From Arcicella aurantiaca (GTDB lineage Bacteria > Bacteroidota > Bacteroidia > Cytophagales > Spirosomataceae): 64,000 nucleotides of DNA. Shown here one piece after another: positions 52,423 through 60,327 of the stretch (within the stretch, counting starts at the first letter, position 1; every line of letters starts with the position of its first letter). The notes beneath the pieces were generated by a model. That model did not search any database. It saw only the letters and a program-made list of their open reading frames with translations, and was not told where the DNA came from. The stretch is from NCBI RefSeq assembly GCF_003148625.1, contig NZ_QGGO01000021.1, forward strand, positions 1 to 64,000. The letters run 5' to 3'. The position numbers were made by a program, and so were the translations under genes.

Positions 52423-52662
52423 TTACAAGCTCAAAGTTCCCTTACGAGCTGCTGCAATTAAAGAAGCTTCCAAACCTTTTTTGTTGATAGTACGGATAGC
52501 TTTTCCAGATACTTTCAATTGAACCCATACACCTTCAGATTCTAAGAAAAATTTCTTAGTATGAAGATTTGGATAGAATTTACGCTTAGTTTTATTGTTA
52601 GCGTGAGATACGTTATTACCTACTTGTGTCTTTTTTCCTGTTAATTGACAAACCTTAGCCAT
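52423..52662 (-). CDS. rpmB: 50S ribosomal protein L28
   Basis: 79 residues, the usual size. [33 protein letters not shown] is the typical L28 start, and [17 protein letters not shown] the typical C-terminal part. It stands alone between two terminator-bounded units; rpmG (L33) and the DUF4295 gene that usually follow in Bacteroidota are missing. No CxxC zinc pair is present. Confidence 0.95.
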   Translation of the reverse strand: MAKVCQLTGKKTQVGNNVSHANNKTKRKFYPNLHTKKFFLESEGVWVQLKVSGKAIRTINKKGLEASLIAAARKGTLSL

Positions 52663-52807
52663 GTTAATCCTTGTTTTTGTTATGTAAAATCACTTTGGAA
52701 GCGATATAATAGACTTGATTTTCAGTATTTTCTGAAACGGAATGCAAAATTAGAGATTATTTCTCAAGGATACAATTTATTAAGGAAATAAAATTCAGGA
52801 ATCTTCG

Positions 52808-52815
52808 TACTTTTG
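52808..52815 (+). promoter_or_regulatory. Predicted -7 element (TACTTTTG) for the EEP gene
   Basis: Exact TAnnTTTG match, 25 bases before the start codon. Confidence 0.4.
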
Positions 52816-52840
52816 TTTAAACTCATTGTTTTAACATTCT

Positions 52841-53935
52841 ATGTTTAAGAAAATTGCTACTTCGTTGCTTTGGCTAACCAGCTTGCCTGTATGTATATAT
52901 ACACTGGTGACATACTTGCTATCATATACACTCGTGATTGAGCATTGGTCGGCAGGGTTCATTATGATGACGTTGCCATTTGCTATGTTAGGGTGTTTTG
53001 TTATTGCCTTCACGTGGTTGTTTATTCGTCCTTCCAGAGCCATTTTACCAATCCTGATTTTATGTTTGGGTTATCCATTTATCAAGCGTACCATCGTTTT
53101 TAAAGACCCTCAAAAAGGAGAAAATACATTGTCTGTTTTTAGTTATAATGTATTCAGTTTTTGTGGAGACGAATATACAGGTGATAAAGTAAAAGCTACT
53201 AATTTGATTAATTATGCTGCTGATTATGAGGCTGATGTGAAATGTTTTCAAGAGTTTTATAATTTAGAAAGTGATAAGCGATTTCGGACAGTTTCTTTGA
53301 TGCAAAAGGAAAATCCATACATGGTCAGTAATAGTGAGAGAGGAAATCAAGGGCTGGTTGGGCTTATTATTTTTTCAGCTTATCCAATTATTCATCATCA
53401 AGGAAAAGTTTTTGGACGACGAAATGCCAATGGTTATTTAGTTGCTGATATTGCCCGTAAAAAAGACACCATTAGGGTGATTAATATTCAATTGCAATCA
53501 ATGGGAATACGGGTAAATAAGGTAGTGAGTGAGGTGAAAGGAAAAGATTATGAAGAAGCCAAAAAAGAAGGAAAAGGCATCGTATCATCTTTAAAAATGG
53601 GTTTTCAAAAACATGGCGAAGAGGTGAAATTAATCGAGAAAATGATTGATGAAAGTCCATACCCCGTAATTCTTTGTGGTGATTTTAATGAAACACCCTA
53701 TGGAAATGCTTATGGAAGTATCCGTGACCGATTGAAAAATGCTTTTGAAGAAGCAGGTAATGGCTTTGGTTTTACCCTAAATCGTAGCCCAAGATTAGTG
53801 AGAATTGATAATCAGTTTTGTTCGGAAGAAATAAAAGTGCTTGATTTTAAGACGTTTAGGAGTGTTTTGTTGTCAGACCATTTTCCGATTTTAGGTAGAT
53901 ATTCTTTAGACAAAAAACAGAAAGTCGATAAATAA
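52841..53935 (+). CDS. Membrane-anchored endonuclease/exonuclease/phosphatase family protein
   Basis: 364 residues. Three N-terminal hydrophobic helices (about residues 1-85) anchor an EEP-fold domain facing the periplasm. Active-site motifs are SVFSYNVFSF, CFQEFYN (catalytic Glu), LCGDFNETPYG (Asp/Asn) and the C-terminal LLSDHFPILG (Asp-His). Substrates of this type include DNA, inositol phosphates and sphingomyelin-type lipids. The membrane anchor argues against a DNA repair role. The AI-2E transporter gene starts 36 bases later, so the two are likely cotranscribed. Confidence 0.85.
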   Translation: MFKKIATSLLWLTSLPVCIYTLVTYLLSYTLVIEHWSAGFIMMTLPFAMLGCFVIAFTWLFIRPSRAILPILILCLGYPFIKRTIVFKDPQKGENTLSVFSYNVFSFCGDEYTGDKVKATNLINYAADYEADVKCFQEFYNLESDKRFRTVSLMQKENPYMVSNSERGNQGLVGLIIFSAYPIIHHQGKVFGRRNANGYLVADIARKKDTIRVINIQLQSMGIRVNKVVSEVKGKDYEEAKKEGKGIVSSLKMGFQKHGEEVKLIEKMIDESPYPVILCGDFNETPYGNAYGSIRDRLKNAFEEAGNGFGFTLNRSPRLVRIDNQFCSEEIKVLDFKTFRSVLLSDHFPILGRYSLDKKQKVDK

Positions 53936-53971
53936 TTGTGCGGAATATCACTTAACTCATCACCAAATCAC

Positions 53972-55159
53972 ATGAATTATAAATTACCCTTCATCGGAAA
54001 ACTCGCCTTTGCTCTAATCTCAATAACCATTTTTGTTTATTGGCTTATGGTTTTGCAAGATATTCTTGTACCAATATTTATCTCTGTCATATTATCAATG
54101 GCAATTTTTCCTGTGGCAAATTGGCTTGAAAAAAAAGGCTTGGGACGTATTTTATCAGTAACGTTTACGATGTTATTGTTTACCATGATAATGATAGGCG
54201 TAATTTGGTTAGCATCCATTCAAATTGCTGATTTTGGCGAAATGTTGCCACAATTAGAGAAAAGATTTACGCTCTGGTTTAATCAAATTCAGCGTTGGGC
54301 TGAGAGTATTTTTCATATCGGAAAGAAGACTCAACTTGCTCGATTACGCCAATATGGAACAGGATTTTTGAGTACAGGAGGAACTATCTTTACCACTGCA
54401 CTTTCTACAACAGGAAGCGTTTTAGGTAATTTGTCACTCATCCCGATTTATATGTTCTTCTTTTTATATTACAGAGACTTTTTTAGAATGTTTTTCTATA
54501 AAGTTTTCCGCAATATAAATCGAAAGAGAATTGATGCCGTTCTCAATAAAATCTACGAAGTGGTACATAGTTATTTGACTGGTTTAGTGACGGTTACAAT
54601 AATTGTAGGAGGCTTAAATACGATTGGATTATTAATTTTAGGAATTGATTATGCCGTGTTTTTTGGCTTTTTAGCGGCAGCTTTATTAGTAATTCCTTTT
54701 ATTGGAATACTGATTGGGTCAATTTTACCAATAATTATTGCCCTAATTACTAAAGATTCTCCCATGTATGCCGTTGGGGTAGCTGGAGTTTTTATTTTTG
54801 TACAATTCTTAGAAGGTAATTTTATCACTCCACAAGTGGTAGGCTCAAAAATCAGTATCAATGGTTTAGTGGCTATTATTGCTTTATTGTTGGGTTCGGC
54901 TTTATGGGGAATTGCGGGAATGGCTCTTTCCTTGCCAACAATTGCCATTTTGAAAGTTGTTTTTGACGCCGTTCCAGACCTAAAACCTTTTGGCTATATT
55001 TTGGGAGAACCCGACCACGACCGATTGCGTCAAGACAAGAAACGTGATATGCAGAGTTTTGTGCCAGATTTGGTAGAAAGCATTGTGGAAACAACCGAAG
55101 ACGTGAAGTCGTTGGTAAGTGGGAAAAAGCGTAAAAGTAAACCTGAGAAGATAGATTGA
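53972..55159 (+). CDS. AI-2E family transporter
   Basis: 395 residues from the ATG at 53972. Seven or eight transmembrane helices occur with the family motif regions PIYMFFFLYYRDFFRMFF and, near the C-terminus, FIFVQFLEGNFITPQVVGSKISINGLVAIIALLLGSALWGIAGM. A hydrophilic tail rich in Lys/Asp follows. Family members export autoinducer-2 or act as sodium/proton antiporters. The specific substrate is not predictable. Confidence 0.88.
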   Translation: MNYKLPFIGKLAFALISITIFVYWLMVLQDILVPIFISVILSMAIFPVANWLEKKGLGRILSVTFTMLLFTMIMIGVIWLASIQIADFGEMLPQLEKRFTLWFNQIQRWAESIFHIGKKTQLARLRQYGTGFLSTGGTIFTTALSTTGSVLGNLSLIPIYMFFFLYYRDFFRMFFYKVFRNINRKRIDAVLNKIYEVVHSYLTGLVTVTIIVGGLNTIGLLILGIDYAVFFGFLAAALLVIPFIGILIGSILPIIIALITKDSPMYAVGVAGVFIFVQFLEGNFITPQVVGSKISINGLVAIIALLLGSALWGIAGMALSLPTIAILKVVFDAVPDLKPFGYILGEPDHDRLRQDKKRDMQSFVPDLVESIVETTEDVKSLVSGKKRKSKPEKID

Positions 55160-55258
55160 GAAGGCAATGGGGTTTGGGAATTAATCCTAATCCCCAAGAA
55201 AGACGTCTTCGCTTAATATCTTGACTTCCATTTATATTTGCACGCAGTAAATTTCCTA

Positions 55259-55981
55259 TTATTTTGATTGCTCCGTCTCCATTATTTTATCCCAAAACGT
55301 AAAGTAAAAACCATAATTCCCTTTTCCATAATGATGGTGATAATTATGTGCCGTAGAGGTATTTATCCATCGTCCAAGCCAATGTTCTCTAAACCATTTT
55401 GGATAAATTTCATATCCTAAATGTCCGTAAACATTTACCACCATTGAGATAATATAAAAAATAGCAACAGCATTGAAATGTGTTGGAATAATGACCATCA
55501 TTACAAACTGAAAACAACCATTAATGACAGCCTCCATTGGGTCAAAAGCAAAAGCTGCCCAAGGACTTGGATTGTGAGATTTATGGTGTAAAGCATGGAA
55601 GTTTTTGAAAAGAGCTTTATGATGAATTAAGCGGTGTGTCCAGTAAAAATAGGTATCATGTAATAAAATCATCAATAAAATACTTATCCAAAAATACCAT
55701 ATTGGGTAGTCGTTGATATTGTTGTATGCTCGTGAAAACGGATAAAATGGCGTTTTGTAAGCAATATAACCCACGATTCCAAAAATCACACATGACATGA
55801 ACGAAGAGCCAAATTCTCGTAAATAATCACTTGTTTTTGGGAAACGATTTTGAATTTTTTGGAATGATTTTGAATTTTTGAAAACGTAATAAAAAACGAA
55901 GAATGCCATTCCTGCTACCAATAAATAACGAAGAAAGTTAATTAGAAAAATGAAAATGGCGAAAGGCAGTTGAGTTTCCAT
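55259..55981 (-). CDS. Fatty acid hydroxylase/sterol desaturase family membrane protein
   Basis: 240 residues with four hydrophobic helices and the eight-histidine di-iron pattern: HDTYFYWTH, HHKALFKNFHALHHKSH and, near the end, HNYHHHYGKGNYG. This is the fatty acid hydroxylase superfamily; in Bacteroidota such enzymes modify sphingolipids, carotenoids or fatty acids. The exact substrate is unknown. The gene is flanked by gaps of about 100 and 190 bases. Confidence 0.87.
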   Translation of the reverse strand: METQLPFAIFIFLINFLRYLLVAGMAFFVFYYVFKNSKSFQKIQNRFPKTSDYLREFGSSFMSCVIFGIVGYIAYKTPFYPFSRAYNNINDYPIWYFWISILLMILLHDTYFYWTHRLIHHKALFKNFHALHHKSHNPSPWAAFAFDPMEAVINGCFQFVMMVIIPTHFNAVAIFYIISMVVNVYGHLGYEIYPKWFREHWLGRWINTSTAHNYHHHYGKGNYGFYFTFWDKIMETEQSK

Positions 55982-56063
55982 AAGCTTATTATTTAAAATT
56001 GATAAGCAAATTTGACTAAGAATTTTGAGGAAAAAATTTACAAAAGATAAGTTTGTTGTTTGG

Positions 56064-56155
56064 AGCAGAACTATGATTTATAAAATTTTGAGATTTCAGT
56101 ATTTTGTTGAAAAATAATCTTGAAATTTTAGAATTCTATAAATCTTAGTTCAGCT
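56064..56155. repeat. GATT-phased imperfect inverted repeat upstream of the hydroxylase gene
   Basis: AGCAGAACTATGATTTATA (from 56064) faces TATAAATCTTAGTTCAGCT (to 56155). The arms are about 38 bases with GATTT words spaced roughly ten bases apart, similar to 20200-20293. It ends 14 bases from the Crp/Fnr gene stop codon. Confidence 0.55.
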
Positions 56156-56168
56156 ATAAAATCACCAA

Positions 56169-56780
56169 TCAATGCTTGTTTTCTGTAACTCGTTTTCTAA
56201 TTCTACTTAATGAAACAGGCGTAACTCCCATAAATGAAGCTAAATGTTTTAAAGGTACTCGATTCATTAAGTTTGGATATTCTTCAATAAATTTTAGGTA
56301 ACGCTCTTCTGGAGAATAGAAAAGGTGTTTCTCAAAAACTTTTATAGCTTGTGCCAGTTCGTGTTGAATGAAATACCTTCCAAAACGTTCTAATCGTGGA
56401 TTCTGTGAAAATAAAACTTCCATTTGGTCGTAATCGTAAACAACCATTAATGTATCTTCCAAAGCCTCAAAACTGTAAGATGAAGGTTGATTGAGAATAA
56501 TACACTCGAAAGAAGATACCATCTGTTGTTCTTTCTTAAAAATTAGATTGTATTCTTCACCGTCTTTTAAATGATAGAATCTAATCAAACCATTCATAAT
56601 CATACCCACTTTTTTACTGTAATCCCCAGTTCTGAGAAAGTGTTCATTTTTATCAATTTGTACAATTTTACCAATTGATAAAAGTTGCGTTAAATCACTC
56701 ATATCCAAAAACTCATATTGTCCCCAAAGATTTTGAAAATCAGGACTTTGAGTGATATTTTGTATCATTTGCTTATCCAT
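56169..56780 (-). CDS. Crp/Fnr-family transcriptional regulator
   Basis: 203 residues. The N-terminal cyclic nucleotide-binding-like barrel (VQIDKNEHFLRTGDYSKKVGMIMNGLIRFYHLKDGEEYNLIF) lacks Fnr cysteines. A dimer helix follows, then a C-terminal helix-turn-helix (VPLKHLASFMGVTPVSLSRIRKRV). It is the common Bacteroidota Crp/Fnr-like type with unknown effector. The FAD/Fe-S dehydrogenase gene lies upstream on the same strand, 81 bases away, and may be coregulated. Confidence 0.9.
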   Translation of the reverse strand: MDKQMIQNITQSPDFQNLWGQYEFLDMSDLTQLLSIGKIVQIDKNEHFLRTGDYSKKVGMIMNGLIRFYHLKDGEEYNLIFKKEQQMVSSFECIILNQPSSYSFEALEDTLMVVYDYDQMEVLFSQNPRLERFGRYFIQHELAQAIKVFEKHLFYSPEERYLKFIEEYPNLMNRVPLKHLASFMGVTPVSLSRIRKRVTENKH

Positions 56781-56861
56781 GTTTCAGTTTATGAGTTTTA
56801 ACATTTATGAGTGTATGAGTTTTAAGTCATAAACTTACTACTCATACACTCATGAACTTAA
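56781..56861. repeat. 14-bp inverted repeat between two minus-strand genes
   Basis: ATGAGTGTATGAGT (56807-56820) and ACTCATACACTCAT (56840-56853) pair perfectly around 19 bases. The whole 81-base gap is built from ATGAGT-like words and their complements, starting at the TAG stop codon of the dehydrogenase gene. It may be a decayed relative of the heptamer arrays. Confidence 0.6.
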
Positions 56862-59795
56862 CTATACCAATGCTTCAAACAAAATCTCGACAGCGTGTTT
56901 AGCAGTACGCCCAGTTCCATCGTGAATTTGGTGACGGCAACTCGTTCCCGAAGCAGCAATAATTACGTCATCAGCCTGTTGGCGAATTGTTGGGAAAAGT
57001 ACCAATTCTCCTACTTGGTTTGATAAGTCAAAATGCTCTTTTTCGTATCCAAAAGAACCAGCCATTCCACAACAACCAGATGGAATAATTTGAACTTCGT
57101 AATTGCTTGGTAATGAAAGACTTTTCTTGGCAGGGACTAAACTTGAAAGCGATTTTTGCTGACAATGTCCATGTAATTTTACCAAACGTTTTTCAGTTGT
57201 AAAGGCACTTTTTGCAATACGTTTTGCATCAATTTCTTTAGCAATAAATTCTTCCATCATGAAGACATTTTGGGCTAATTTCTTCGCATCTTCTAATAAA
57301 TTTTCATCTACTAAATCAGGATATTCATCACGGAAAGTTAAGATTGCCGAAGGTTCAATTCCGACTAAAGGAATATCTTCCGAAACCACATTTCTCAATA
57401 AACTCACATTCTGATTTGCCAATTTTTTAGCATCATTCAAAAGCCCTTTTGATAATTGCGGACGACCTGACTCTACGTGATTTGGTACGATGACTTCGTA
57501 ACCCAAACGGTTCAGTAATTTCACCGCAGTCATACCGATTTCTACGTCATTATAATTAGTAAATTCATCTACAAAAAGATATACTTTTCTTTGCGTTTTT
57601 GTGCCTTCGTGGCTCTTAAACCAATTTTTAAATGTTTTCTTTGCCAATAGAGGCATCGTTCTGTCAGGGTGAAAACCAACGATATTATTAGCAATTTTAC
57701 GTAATGCAGGCGTATCAAAAACTAAATTGTAAGCCCAAGGAATGTATGAAAATAAGCCAGATAATTTAGAAAAATTCCCTACCAAACGACTTCTAATTGG
57801 TACACCATTTTCTTTATAATATTGGTGTAAAAATTCCATTTTCAATTTAGCAACATCCACATTCGACGGACAATCTGATTTACAACCTTTACAAGCCAAA
57901 CATAAATCAAAAACTTCCTTGATTTCTTCGTGATTAAAACGGTTCGCTTTATCAGAATGTGTCAAGAATTCTCTCAAAATATTAGCTCTTGCACGAGTAG
58001 TTTCCTTTTCATTACGAGTAGCCATATAAGACGGACACATCGTTCCACCCGAAAGGTGCGTTTTACGGCAATCGCCTGAACCATTACACTGTTCGGCGTG
58101 CTGTAAAATATTTTGGTCGGTAAAGCGGAAAGTTGTCTCAAAATCAGGGGTTTGTTGCCCTGGCGTGTAACGCAAAAACGTATCCATTGGAGGCGTATCA
58201 ACCACCTTATTTGGGTTGAAAATATTATACGGGTCCCAAATACGTTTCACCTCTTTCATCAAACCATAATTGTGTTCACCAACCATTTGCTTGATAAATT
58301 CACCACGTAAGCGTCCGTCACCATGCTCTCCAGAAAGTGAACCGTTAAATTTCTTAACCAAAGTCGCAATTTCTTCAGCAATTAATCTAAACTGTTTATT
58401 TCCCTCAACAGTCTTTAAATTAATGATTGGACGAAGGTGGATTTCTCCCGAACCTGCATGAGCATAATGCACACAGTAGAGATTATTTTTATCTAAAATT
58501 TCATTGAATTCACGGATGAAATCAGGTAAATCATTCACATCAACGGCAGTATCTTCAATTACAGCTACTGCTTTTTCATCACCAGGAAGATTTGAAAGTA
58601 GTCCCAAACCTGCTTTACGCAAATCCCAAACCTTTTTGGTATCAGCACCATAAACCACAGGAAAATGATAGCCTAAGCCAGCAGCACGCATTTCTGCTTC
58701 CATCGCAATAGCTTTGGCTTCAATTTCTGCATGAGAAGTTCCACGCAATTCAACCACCAAAATTGCACCAGGGTCACCTTGCACAAAGAAACGATTTTGG
58801 CTATGTTCTTTATTGGCTTTGGTGCATTCCAAAATATAATGGTCCATCAATTCAGAAGCCGACGGTTTATATTTCAAGGCAATTAAGTTTGCTCTTAAAG
58901 ATTCATCAACGGTATTAAAATGCCCACAAACCAACCCAATTTCTGGCGGAGGCATATCATTTACGTGTAATTTTATTTCAGTCAAGAAACAAAGCGTACC
59001 TTCCGACCCTGAGATTAATTCACAGAAATTAAACGGTTTTCCTCCTTCTGTAAATGGCTCGCAGTTTAGTAGCATATCCAAAGCATAACCTGTATTTCGT
59101 CTTTCAATGGTTGGTTTTGGAAACTCTTTACGGATTTCAGCTTGGTTTTCTGGTTTAATCAAGATATTATTCATTTCTCGATAAATCTTTTCAGAAAGTG
59201 TGGCTGTTCCATTTTTCTTTTCAGCACTTGCCAATAAATCAGCTAAGTTCTGAGAAGCATGGCTTTTAAATTCAACTTCAGAACCGTCTGCTAAAATTCC
59301 TTTTACCTCCATTACGTGTTCACGAGTTGAACCATAAACTACCGAATTTGAGCCACATGAATTATTACCAACCATTCCGCCAATCATGGCACGGTTTGCG
59401 GTAGAAGTTTCAGGCCCAAAGAATAATCCATGTTTCTTCAACTCCATATTTAGCACATCACGCACCACTCCGGGTTGAACACGTACCCAATGTTCTTCTT
59501 TATTTACTTCTAAAATTTTGGTAAAATTTTTAGAAACGTCAACCACAATTCCATTGCCTACCACTTGCCCTGCCAAGGACGTTCCCGCAGTTCTTGGAAT
59601 AATGGACGAGCCATTTTCACGAGCAAAGTTGATTAATGTTTTAATATCATTAATCGTTTTTGGAATAGCCACAGCAGTAGGCATTTCACGATATGCTGAA
59701 GCGTCTGTGGCATAAAGAGTTCTCATTACTGTATCGTAATGGAGTTCACCCTCTAATTTCGTGGCAAGTTGAGCGAGTAAATTGTGATTGGTCAT
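56862..59795 (-). CDS. FAD-linked oxidase fused to Fe-S and CCG domains (D-2-hydroxyacid dehydrogenase, YdiJ-like)
   Basis: 977 residues. The N-terminal FAD-binding PCMH domain (AIPKTINDIKTLINFARENG, PRTAGTSLAGQVVGNGIVVDVSKN) is followed by an FAD-oxidase C domain (HAGSGEIHLRPIINL, SGEHGDGRLRGEF). The C-terminal part has cysteine clusters CNGSGDC...C and CLACKGCKSDCPSN for Fe-S, and CCGMAGSFGYE typical of GlpC/heterodisulfide-type domains. The layout matches YdiJ-type D-2-hydroxyglutarate or D-lactate dehydrogenases that feed electrons to quinones. Substrate choice between the two is unresolved. Probably transcribed from a TAATTTTG promoter 52 bases upstream. Confidence 0.87.
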   Translation of the reverse strand: MTNHNLLAQLATKLEGELHYDTVMRTLYATDASAYREMPTAVAIPKTINDIKTLINFARENGSSIIPRTAGTSLAGQVVGNGIVVDVSKNFTKILEVNKEEHWVRVQPGVVRDVLNMELKKHGLFFGPETSTANRAMIGGMVGNNSCGSNSVVYGSTREHVMEVKGILADGSEVEFKSHASQNLADLLASAEKKNGTATLSEKIYREMNNILIKPENQAEIRKEFPKPTIERRNTGYALDMLLNCEPFTEGGKPFNFCELISGSEGTLCFLTEIKLHVNDMPPPEIGLVCGHFNTVDESLRANLIALKYKPSASELMDHYILECTKANKEHSQNRFFVQGDPGAILVVELRGTSHAEIEAKAIAMEAEMRAAGLGYHFPVVYGADTKKVWDLRKAGLGLLSNLPGDEKAVAVIEDTAVDVNDLPDFIREFNEILDKNNLYCVHYAHAGSGEIHLRPIINLKTVEGNKQFRLIAEEIATLVKKFNGSLSGEHGDGRLRGEFIKQMVGEHNYGLMKEVKRIWDPYNIFNPNKVVDTPPMDTFLRYTPGQQTPDFETTFRFTDQNILQHAEQCNGSGDCRKTHLSGGTMCPSYMATRNEKETTRARANILREFLTHSDKANRFNHEEIKEVFDLCLACKGCKSDCPSNVDVAKLKMEFLHQYYKENGVPIRSRLVGNFSKLSGLFSYIPWAYNLVFDTPALRKIANNIVGFHPDRTMPLLAKKTFKNWFKSHEGTKTQRKVYLFVDEFTNYNDVEIGMTAVKLLNRLGYEVIVPNHVESGRPQLSKGLLNDAKKLANQNVSLLRNVVSEDIPLVGIEPSAILTFRDEYPDLVDENLLEDAKKLAQNVFMMEEFIAKEIDAKRIAKSAFTTEKRLVKLHGHCQQKSLSSLVPAKKSLSLPSNYEVQIIPSGCCGMAGSFGYEKEHFDLSNQVGELVLFPTIRQQADDVIIAASGTSCRHQIHDGTGRTAKHAVEILFEALV

Positions 59796-59847
59796 TTTGG
59801 ATTATACTAAGAATTATATTGCGTTTCTAAGTTCTACTTTTACACAT

Positions 59848-59855
59848 CAAAATTA
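59848..59855 (-). promoter_or_regulatory. Predicted -7 element (TAATTTTG) for the dehydrogenase gene
   Basis: Exact TAnnTTTG match on the minus strand, 52 bases before the start codon. Confidence 0.4.
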
Positions 59856-59984
59856 CCAATAATTTTAATCTGATGTTGCTATAAATATTTTTTAAGGTAG
59901 TTTATGTTGGAATAGTGCAATAAAATAAAAATATAGGACAGGTAATTTTGTGCCATTATTCATCAAAAACGCTGATTATTCACA

Positions 59985-60037
59985 CTTTTGCAAACTTTTG
60001 CAAACACTATTCTAATATGTGCTAAACTTTGCAAAAG
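59985..60037. promoter_or_regulatory. Repeated CTTTTGCAAA sites in the 532-bp gap before SusC
   Basis: CTTTTGCAAA occurs twice in direct tandem (59985-59994 and 59995-60004), and a third related site CTTTGCAAAAG lies at 60027-60037. Each core, TTTGCAAA, is palindromic, and the tandem spacing is about one helical turn. They lie 290 bases before the SusC start. They could be operator sites for a regulator of either divergent gene. The remainder of 59796-60327 is AT-rich without a supported gene. Confidence 0.4.
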
Positions 60038-60327
60038 CAAATTAAATACAATTTCTTACATTCTGTTGTTGATATAGCAAATAAAATTTTTTCAAAAAAA
60101 AATTGAATTATAGAAATTTTCTTTTCTACTTTGCATTACATTTTTATAACAATTTCATATTTAGTCTCTCAAAAATACTATTTGCCTAATCCATCACGTA
60201 TAATTCTTCTTTTAGTAATTAGGCTATGTATTGATGTAATTATTATTTATTTACTCTAATTATTTGGAGTCAAATATGTAATTGTTTAGTGTTTTTCATT
60301 AACCATTTCCAATCTTAACAAAACCTT

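Noticed and set aside
55233-55240. TATATTTG promoter-like match on the plus strand
   Set aside because: The next plus-strand gene is more than 5 kb away and the site faces the end of a minus-strand gene; likely chance in AT-rich DNA.
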